Source: Candidatus Avipropionibacterium avicola (lineage in GTDB: Bacteria > Actinomycetota > Actinomycetes > Propionibacteriales > Propionibacteriaceae). Taken from it: a stretch of DNA of 5,970 bases. A program made the translations under genes and the position numbers. Below are positions 1-5,970 of this stretch, one piece after another. Under the pieces are notes generated by a model. The model had not been told where the DNA came from and did no database searches. It saw nothing but the letters and a program-made list of their open reading frames with translations. The stretch's first letter is position 1; every line of letters starts with the position of its first letter. The stretch spans positions 1 to 5,970 of the forward strand of contig DVLP01000265.1 of NCBI GenBank assembly GCA_018715445.1, read 5' to 3'.

Positions 1-1
1 T

Positions 2-685
2 CCCACCCAGCTGCGCGTCGGCGACCGCGACCGCGACCAGGTCGGCGAACTGTTGCGGATCGCCCACGGCGAGGGCCGCCTGAGCACCGAGGAACTCGAC
101 GAGCGGATCGCGAAGCTGCCGGGCAGCCGGACCTACGGCGCCCTGGACGAACTCGTGGTCGATCTGCCCGTGCCGCCACCGTCGACGACCTTGGTCACCT
201 CGGCCAGTCCGCTCGCGCCGGCCGCCGAACCCGACCAACCACTGCGCCTCGACGGCGGGATGTCCAGCGACGGCCGTACGGGGGTGTGGACCCTGCCCCG
301 CAGGATCGAGCTGTACGGGACCATGGGCTCGGTCCGACTCGACTGCCTCGAGGCGATCTGCCCGCACCCGCAGGTCGACCTGTACGTCTCGGGCGGGGCC
401 GGATCGATCGCGGTCGTCGTCCCCGAGGGCTGGGCGGCCAACATCGACAACGTCCGCAAGAGCTGGGGCAGCGCCCGGTCCAAGGTGGCGACCATCGCCC
501 AGCCCGGCTGCCCGCTGCTGGTCTTCGACGGCAACATGGGGATGGGCAGCCTGGTCATCCGCCACGCCAACTGGTTCGACCGGCGCCGTCAGGTGAAGCG
601 GCTGCGCCAGCAGCGCAAGCTCGAGCTGGAGTCCGGCTGGACCCAGACCAACAACGAGATCGAGAACCCGACGACCCTGCGGTGA
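2..685 (+). CDS. DUF1707 / LiaF-like C-terminal domain protein (5' end outside window)
   Basis: The reading frame is open from the left edge and ends at TGA 683-685, giving 227 visible residues. Residues about 4-56 match the DUF1707 (SHOCT-like) pattern: LRVGDRDRD, then GEGRLSTEELDERI, then a closing VVDLP. That domain is normally N-terminal, so only a few residues should be missing. The first in-frame start-like codon, TTG at 53, would cut the domain in half, so I treat the gene as partial. A proline/alanine-rich linker follows (about 57-93). Residues about 94-190 form a beta-rich domain resembling the C-terminal domain of LiaF-type cell-envelope stress proteins (YGTMGSVRLD, GSIAVVVPEGW, GSLVIRH). 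The end is very basic (RRRQVKRLRQQRK). No membrane helix is visible. The pairing of DUF1707 with this C-terminal domain is common in actinobacteria and the role is unknown; envelope-stress sensing is inference from LiaF only. The gene is convergent with gcvP. Confidence 0.85.
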   Translation, partial: PTQLRVGDRDRDQVGELLRIAHGEGRLSTEELDERIAKLPGSRTYGALDELVVDLPVPPPSTTLVTSASPLAPAAEPDQPLRLDGGMSSDGRTGVWTLPRRIELYGTMGSVRLDCLEAICPHPQVDLYVSGGAGSIAVVVPEGWAANIDNVRKSWGSARSKVATIAQPGCPLLVFDGNMGMGSLVIRHANWFDRRRQVKRLRQQRKLELESGWTQTNNEIENPTTLR

Positions 686-703
686 CCCCTCGACGAGCCC
701 GGG

Positions 704-706
<3 letters not shown>
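683..706. terminator. possible bidirectional hairpin between convergent genes
   Basis: A perfect 6-bp inverted repeat, TGACCC (683-688) and GGGTCA (701-706), flanks the spacer. An inner CTC/GAG stem with a GAC loop lies at 689-697. The outer arms contain the stop codons of both convergent genes (TGA of the DUF1707 gene, TCA = TGA of gcvP). There is no T-run on either side, so intrinsic termination is uncertain, although T-poor hairpins are usual in high-GC actinobacteria. Confidence 0.35.
686..703. repeat. PELVEG-type short repeat, intergenic copy
   Basis: The 18 bases CCCCTCGACGAGCCCGGG make up the whole spacer between the DUF1707 stop and the gcvP stop. They match bases 1367-1384 inside gcvP at 17 of 18 positions in the same orientation. 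The core resembles the CCCTTCGACAAGCTCAGGG-like element that I recall being scattered through many high-GC genomes. That family link is from memory and unverified. Confidence 0.35.
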
Positions 707-3565
<2,859 letters not shown>

Positions 3566-3577
3566 GGGTGCAGCGGG

Positions 3578-3583
3578 CCTCTC
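3578..3583 (-). promoter_or_regulatory. gcvP ribosome binding site (GAGAGG)
   Basis: GAGAGG on the minus strand lies 12 nt before the ATG at 3565 and supports that start over the GTG at 3652. The spacing is on the long side. The same six bases are the exact complement of CCTCTC inside the riboswitch aptamer (3694-3689), so the site could be hidden by pairing with the aptamer strand. Confidence 0.55.
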
Positions 3584-3635
3584 GGAGGGTGCAGGACAGC
3601 ATGGTCTCTGGTCCCCCTCTGTCACGGCCGGCGCT

Positions 3636-3752
3636 CCAGAGTTGCCTGCCACCGCGAGACGGTGGCGACAGGACGGTCATTGGTGCCTGAGAGGTTCCGG
3701 GGTGTTGCCCCTTCGGCGCCGTACCGAGACGTACGGACTCTCCCGCCCTGTC
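3636..3752 (-). promoter_or_regulatory. glycine riboswitch (single aptamer with ghost second aptamer)
   Basis: Read on the minus strand, the leader contains the glycine-aptamer hallmarks in order: GGGAGAG (3744-3738), GCCGAAGGGGCAA (3717-3705) and GGAACCTCTCAGGC (about 3698-3685). P1 can form between GACAGG (3752-3747) and CCTGTC (3672-3667). GAGAG pairs with CTCTC as P2. Two internal hairpins are visible: CCGTAC-GTCTCG-GTACGG (3736-3719) and GGGG-CAACA-CCCC (3711-3699). The linker then forms a perfect 7-bp hairpin, GCCACCG-TCTCG-CGGTGGC (3666-3648). After it comes ACTCTGGAG, the usual opening of a second aptamer, but no second GCCGAAGG or CTCTCAGG follows. This is the singlet-plus-ghost-aptamer form, with the ghost 3' of the ligand-binding aptamer. 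Glycine riboswitches upstream of gcv genes normally turn expression on when glycine is bound. The position directly upstream of gcvP fits. Confidence 0.93.
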
Positions 3753-3764
3753 CGGGCGGGGACC

Positions 3765-3791
3765 ACTCTAGCCGATGGCGAGCAGGTCAGC
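3765..3791 (-). promoter_or_regulatory. putative gcvP promoter
   Basis: TAGAGT (3770-3765, minus strand) fits TANNNT for a -10 box. A start about 7 nt downstream, near 3758, would begin the RNA just before the riboswitch P1 strand. The only -35-like sequence is GCTGACC (3791-3785), with a spacer of 14-15 nt, shorter than ideal. The box is placed mainly by its position relative to the aptamer. Confidence 0.45.
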
Positions 3792-3812
3792 TGCCAGCCC
3801 TGATCAGCTGAC
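3786..3812 (-). terminator. perfect 8-bp hairpin at the end of the Rv1830-like gene
   Basis: GTCAGCTG and CAGCTGAC (plus-strand arms 3786-3793 and 3805-3812) form a perfect 8-bp stem around an 11-base loop. On the minus strand the first arm contains the last codons and the stop of the MerR-family gene. There is no T-run after it, so it may be a non-canonical terminator. Its distal arm also covers the weak -35 region of gcvP, so an operator role is an alternative. Confidence 0.4.
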
Positions 3813-4373
3813 AGCGCGGGCGCGACGACGCTTGGTGAACTCGTCGTTGCTCTCGATCAGCGCGTCCTGCTGCTCTTCCTCGTCGTTGCGCTCCATGGGC
3901 AGGTCCGACAGGGTGCCCTCGATGTCGCGCCAGACGCCGCCCAGGCCGATGGCGAACATGCCCTGCCCGCCCTTGAGGAGGTCGATCATCTGGTCGTCGG
4001 AGGTGCACTCGTAGACCGAGACGCCGTCGGACATCAACGTCACCTGGGTGATGTCGGCGACTCCGCGGGCACGGAGGTGGTCGATCGCGACCCGGATCTG
4101 CTGCAGGGAGATGCCGGCGTCGATCAGTCGCTTGATGACCTTGAGCATCAGGATGTCGCGGAAGCTGTAGAGCCGCTGGCTGCCGGAGCCGCTCGCGCCA
4201 CGGACCTCGGGCTTCACCAGCCCGGTGCGGGCCCAGTAGTCGAGCTGACGGTACGTGATCCCGGCGGCACTGCAGGCGACCGGACCGCGGAAACCGACGT
4301 CGGCCGGCAGCGGCGAGAAGTCACCGTCGATCAGGGCGTCCTGAATCGCGTGTGCCTCGTTCTCTGTCGTCAC
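3804..4373 (-). CDS. MerR-family transcriptional regulator, Rv1830/ResR ortholog
   Basis: The 189-aa product is a DNA-binding regulator. The MerR-type winged helix-turn-helix spans about residues 36-100 (AAGITYRQLDYWARTGLV, then SGSQRLYSFRDILMLKVIK, then DAGISLQQIRVAIDHL). A conserved region follows (ITQVTLMSDGVSVYECTSDD, then LLKGGQGMFAIGLGGVWRDIE, about 108-155), then a charged tail (160-189). This pattern and the position between DUF151 and gcvP identify it as the ortholog of M. tuberculosis Rv1830, named resR for its link to antibiotic resilience; I recall that name from the literature and have not transferred the symbol. The start is GTG at 4373, with GTGAGG ending 4 nt upstream; the next in-frame ATG is inside the DNA-binding domain. 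Its own promoter and a dyad lie upstream (4408-4465), so autoregulation is likely but inferred. No metal- or drug-binding cysteine cluster is seen. The usual actinobacterial target genes lie outside this window. Confidence 0.92.
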   Translation of the reverse strand: MTTENEAHAIQDALIDGDFSPLPADVGFRGPVACSAAGITYRQLDYWARTGLVKPEVRGASGSGSQRLYSFRDILMLKVIKRLIDAGISLQQIRVAIDHLRARGVADITQVTLMSDGVSVYECTSDDQMIDLLKGGQGMFAIGLGGVWRDIEGTLSDLPMERNDEEEQQDALIESNDEFTKRRRARAVS

Positions 4374-4407
4374 AGCGCCTCACTTGCTCGGGGTGGGTAC
4401 TCGGATT

Positions 4408-4429
4408 GTAATTCCACCTCGGGGATTAC
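4408..4429. promoter_or_regulatory. 22-bp imperfect dyad, candidate operator
   Basis: GTAATTCC (4408-4415) and GGGATTAC (4422-4429) form an eight-pair dyad with one T-G pair and a six-base centre. It is an AT-rich island in very GC-rich DNA. It begins right after the expected start of the Rv1830-like transcript. MerR-family dimers bind dyads of about this size, so an autoregulatory site is the leading reading. TACAAT (4410-4405, minus strand), a near-ideal -10 box, overlaps one edge. Confidence 0.5.
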
Positions 4430-4436
4430 CCTCCTG

Positions 4437-4465
4437 ACGGTACGCATCCGGCCCGGGTCGGTCAA
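4437..4465 (-). promoter_or_regulatory. promoter of the Rv1830-like MerR gene
   Basis: On the minus strand TTGACC (4465-4460) matches the -35 consensus at five of six positions. TACCGT (4442-4437) fits TANNNT for the -10 box. The spacer is exactly 17 nt. The start is predicted near 4430, giving a leader of about 57 nt before the GTG at 4373. A second -10-like box, TACAAT (4410-4405), lies downstream without a recognisable -35. Confidence 0.6.
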
Positions 4466-4510
4466 CGACACGCGCAGGCGACACGCTCACAGTTGGGTCA
4501 CAGCGCCCGA

Positions 4511-4546
4511 GAGTCTCCAGTGCGGGTTGAGAGCTACTGGAGAGTC
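4511..4546 (-). terminator. hairpin directly after the DUF151 gene
   Basis: The arms GAGTCTCCAGT (4511-4521) and ACTGGAGAGTC (4536-4546) pair at 10 of 11 positions, including a perfect 8-bp core, around a 14-base loop. On the minus strand the stem begins within the DUF151 stop codon, where the garA-ftsR-DUF151 transcript would end. No T-run follows. It is a plausible actinobacterial non-canonical terminator or a processing/stability hairpin. Confidence 0.45.
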
Positions 4547-5114
4547 ACTCCCGATCGGGCCCGCCCTGCTCGTCCTCGGCGGTGTCGTCGGAGTCCTGGT
4601 CGGCGTCGGAGTCCGCTTCGTCGTCGGAGTCGGGCTCGGCGTCCGGCTCCTCCCCGGTGACGAAGTCGTCGGCCGAGACCTGGTCGAGGAACTCGCGGAA
4701 ACGCTCCACCTCGTCGTCGGCCTCCTCCGGCACCTCGATCCCCGCCTCGTCGAGGATCGCCTCGGTGCAGAAGATGTCGCAGCCGGTCCGCAGCGCCAGC
4801 GCGATCGCGTCCGAGGTCCGTGACGAGATCTCGGTGCCGTCGATCACCAGGTTGGCGTGGAAGTTGCCCTTCTCGAGCTTGACGATGTGGACCGCGCTCA
4901 GCCGGTGGCCCAGCGCCTGGAGCACATCGACCATCAGGTCGTGGGTCAGCGGCCGCGGGGGCAGCACCCCGTCCTGGGCGTTGGCGATGGCCGAGGCCTC
5001 GGCCGCGCCGATCCACACCGGGAGGTATCGCTGGCCGATCACCTCGCGGAGCAGGACCATCGGTTGGTTGGCCGGCATCTCGACCCTGACACCGACCACG
5101 TCCATCTCACGCAT
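4545..5114 (-). CDS. DUF151 / bifunctional nuclease-family protein
   Basis: The product is 189 aa from the ATG at 5114. The core (about residues 1-150) is the DUF151 (BFN) domain: DVVGVRVEMPANQPMVLLRE, RYLPVWIGAAEASAIA, PRPLTHDLMVDVLQALG, ISSRTSDAIALALRTG and EVERFREFLDQVSADDF. It is the positional ortholog of M. tuberculosis Rv1829. Plant relatives have reported RNase/DNase activity; bacterial function is not established. After the core a strongly acidic tail runs to the end (about residue 155 on, rich in D, E and S) with three 6-residue DSDxxx units. The M. tuberculosis protein, as I recall it, stops near the FLDxVSxxDF motif, so the tail is an extension here. Start choice: GTG 5120 and ATG 5105 are also in frame; ATG 5114 (MREMDVVGVRVE) aligns best with relatives, but no start has a strong ribosome site. 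The gene lies 50 nt after ftsR and is probably cotranscribed with it. Confidence 0.92.
   Translation of the reverse strand: MREMDVVGVRVEMPANQPMVLLREVIGQRYLPVWIGAAEASAIANAQDGVLPPRPLTHDLMVDVLQALGHRLSAVHIVKLEKGNFHANLVIDGTEISSRTSDAIALALRTGCDIFCTEAILDEAGIEVPEEADDEVERFREFLDQVSADDFVTGEEPDAEPDSDDEADSDADQDSDDTAEDEQGGPDRE
4578..4631 (-). repeat. three 18-bp imperfect tandem repeats (DSDxxx units)
   Basis: The 9-mer GTCGGAGTC on the plus strand occurs at 4587-4595, 4605-4613 and 4623-4631, an exact 18-bp period. On the minus strand it encodes DSDDEA, DSDADQ and DSDDTA in the acidic tail of the DUF151 protein. The 18-bp period keeps the frame, so copy-number change would lengthen or shorten the tail without breaking it. 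Confidence 0.7.
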
Positions 5115-5141
5115 GCCCACCAGACTACTCAGCCCGACACG

Positions 5142-5186
5142 TCAGCGTGAGATGGCACTGCGCCTCAGCGTGAGATGGCACTGCGC
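5142..5186. repeat. perfect 22-bp tandem duplication at the ftsR 3' end
   Basis: Bases 5142-5163 and 5165-5186 are identical over 22 bp, with one C between them (period 23). Both start TCAGCGTGAG and end GGCACTGCGC. The copy at 5165-5186 encodes the last residues of FtsR (RSAISR and stop, on the minus strand). The other copy lies just downstream of the stop and is untranslated in that frame. It looks like a slippage-type duplication. Confidence 0.9.
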
Positions 5187-5854
5187 AGCAGCGCCGAGTG
5201 GACCCCGACGACGAGGTTCATCACCTCGGTCGCGACGGCCCGGTTGCCGCCGGTGCGGCGCACGTACGGGGCGATCGCCTGCTCGACCAGACCGACCTCA
5301 CGATCGGCGGCCATCTTGATCGCCCTCAGGTGTCGGGCGTCAAGGCCGTACTCGGCGAGTTGCTTGGCGGCCTTGGCGACCACCAGGGCGTCGCGACCGT
5401 AGAACCGGGTGCCCCGGTTGGGCAGCACGATCTGGTACTTCTCCAGCTCGACCAGGGCGGCCTCGCTCAGCCCGCTCTGACCCAGCAGGTCGGAACGGTC
5501 GAGGCGGACCTGGTTCTCCTGGCGGGGCGGCGCCTCGGGCTCGGCCACGGTGGTCTCGGGGACCGTGGGCCGGACCGACTCCAGCACCGGAGGCTCGAGG
5601 CCGCGGTCCATCAGGTCGAGGTGCTCCCGGATCACCTTCAACGGCAGGTAGTGCTCCCGCTGCACCTGCAGGATGTAGCGCAGGCGTCGCTCGTCCTCGG
5701 GCGAGAAACGGCGGTAGCCCGACGGCGCACGGTGCGGGGTGATCAGGCCCTCGGACTCCAGGAAACGGATCTTGGAGATCGTGATGTCCGGGAAGTCGGC
5801 CTTCATCACGGCCAGAACCTGCCCGATGCTGCGCAGACTGGTTGACTCCGCCAT
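5165..5854 (-). CDS. ftsR: MerR-family cell-division regulator FtsR
   Basis: The 229-aa product is a DNA-binding regulator; the Corynebacterium glutamicum homolog FtsR activates ftsZ, and M. tuberculosis has Rv1828. The MerR-type helix-turn-helix occupies about residues 8-80 (SIGQVLAVMKADFPDITISK, then IRFLESEGLITPHRAPSGYR, then YLPLKVIREHLDLM). A proline- and acid-rich linker follows (about 88-120), then the conserved C-terminal domain (LSEAALVELEKYQIVLPNRG, then RFYGRDALVVAKAAKQLAEY, then GLDARHLRAIKMAADREVGL). The start is ATG at 5854, which shares one base with the garA stop (TGATG) and implies translational coupling; a GTG at 5857 is one codon further up and equally possible. GGAG lies only 2 nt before the ATG, which also points to coupling. 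The last codons lie inside a perfect tandem duplication. The identity rests on sequence pattern plus the garA-ftsR-DUF151 order. Confidence 0.94.
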   Translation of the reverse strand: MAESTSLRSIGQVLAVMKADFPDITISKIRFLESEGLITPHRAPSGYRRFSPEDERRLRYILQVQREHYLPLKVIREHLDLMDRGLEPPVLESVRPTVPETTVAEPEAPPRQENQVRLDRSDLLGQSGLSEAALVELEKYQIVLPNRGTRFYGRDALVVAKAAKQLAEYGLDARHLRAIKMAADREVGLVEQAIAPYVRRTGGNRAVATEVMNLVVGVHSALLRSAISR

Positions 5855-5970
5855 CACTCCACGCCGGGGTGGCTTGCGAAGAAGGTCAGTCGGAACTTGC
5901 CGATCATGACCTCGTCGCCGTCAGACAGCTCGGTGGCGTGTTCGATCAGCTGACGGTTCACGTAGGTGCC
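5854..5970 (-). CDS. garA: FHA-domain protein GarA/OdhI, C-terminal end only
   Basis: The last 38 residues are in view; the rest lies beyond the right edge. GTYVNRQLIEHATELSDGDE followed by VMIGKFRLTFF is the end of a forkhead-associated domain, with the typical GTYVNR and GDEVxIGKFRL strands. GarA (OdhI in corynebacteria) is a small cytosolic phosphoprotein. Phosphorylated by PknB/PknG-type kinases on an N-terminal threonine motif, it stops inhibiting 2-oxoglutarate dehydrogenase and modulating glutamate enzymes. That motif is outside the window, so the identity rests on the FHA end and on the position immediately before ftsR. The stop TGA (5856-5854) overlaps the ftsR ATG by one base. Confidence 0.85.
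   Translation of the reverse strand, partial: GTYVNRQLIEHATELSDGDEVMIGKFRLTFFASHPGVE

Noticed and set aside
21..38. Three tandem GCGACC hexamers near the left edge.
   Set aside because: They encode the normal GDRDRD stretch of the DUF1707 domain without changing its expected length.
3603..3641. A second functional glycine aptamer.
   Set aside because: I looked for a second GCCGAAGG and CTCTCAGG between the aptamer and the ATG. Only the opening CTCTGGAG is present.
3566..3652. GTG start at 3652 that would add 29 residues to GcvP.
   Set aside because: The added peptide has no family match, it would translate the ghost-aptamer region, and [11 protein letters not shown] from the ATG at 3565 is the typical GcvP beginning.
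4369..4507. An 11-bp direct repeat (GTCACAGCGCC at 4369-4379 and 4497-4507), once over the GTG start of the Rv1830-like gene.
   Set aside because: The upstream copy's GTG opens only a four-codon frame and the two copies show no further symmetry, so chance is the simplest explanation.
4077..4823. A 248-codon plus-strand frame across the Rv1830-like gene, the spacer and DUF151.
   Set aside because: It is antisense to two well-supported genes and has no recognisable domain or ribosome site.

Overview
The window is GC-rich, tightly packed DNA whose GC-ending codons, gene families and gene order point to an actinobacterium. The right part has the order garA - ftsR - DUF151 - MerR - gcvP on the minus strand, which matches the conserved actinobacterial block known in Mycobacterium tuberculosis as Rv1827-Rv1832. 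The codon style and one short repeat would suit the Propionibacteriales, but I cannot fix the genus from sequence alone.

Layout. (1) Bases 2-685 (+) hold the 3' part of a DUF1707 protein with a LiaF-like C-terminal domain. It runs convergently into gcvP, with an 18-bp spacer. (2) Bases 704-3565 (-) hold a complete gcvP, the glycine-cleavage P-protein (953 aa). (3) Bases 3566-3803 are the gcvP leader. It carries a convincing single-aptamer glycine riboswitch with a remnant second ('ghost') aptamer, a plausible -10 box, and a hairpin at the end of the upstream gene. (4) Bases 3804-4373 (-) encode a MerR-family regulator orthologous to Rv1830 (ResR). Bases 4374-4544 upstream of it hold a good promoter, a 22-bp imperfect dyad at the expected start of transcription, and a hairpin just after the DUF151 gene. 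(5) Bases 4545-5114 (-) encode a DUF151 (bifunctional nuclease-like) protein with a repetitive acidic tail. (6) Bases 5165-5854 (-) encode the MerR-family cell-division regulator FtsR. A perfect 22-bp tandem repeat covers its last codons and the DNA just beyond its stop. (7) Bases 5854-5970 (-) encode the C-terminal end of an FHA protein, almost certainly GarA/OdhI, which overlaps ftsR by one base.

How the parts relate. GarA/OdhI restrains 2-oxoglutarate dehydrogenase and nitrogen metabolism. FtsR controls cell-division genes. GcvP breaks down glycine and is apparently switched on by glycine through its riboswitch. The garA-ftsR-DUF151 stretch looks like one transcript. The Rv1830-like gene and gcvP each appear to have their own promoter.

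I see no mobile element, CRISPR array, tRNA or rRNA, and no evidence for a wholly new system. The points most worth checking are the riboswitch's possible switching mechanism, the autoregulatory-looking dyad upstream of the Rv1830-like gene, the tandem duplication at the end of ftsR, and a short 'PELVEG'-type repeat present both inside gcvP and as the entire gcvP/DUF1707 spacer.
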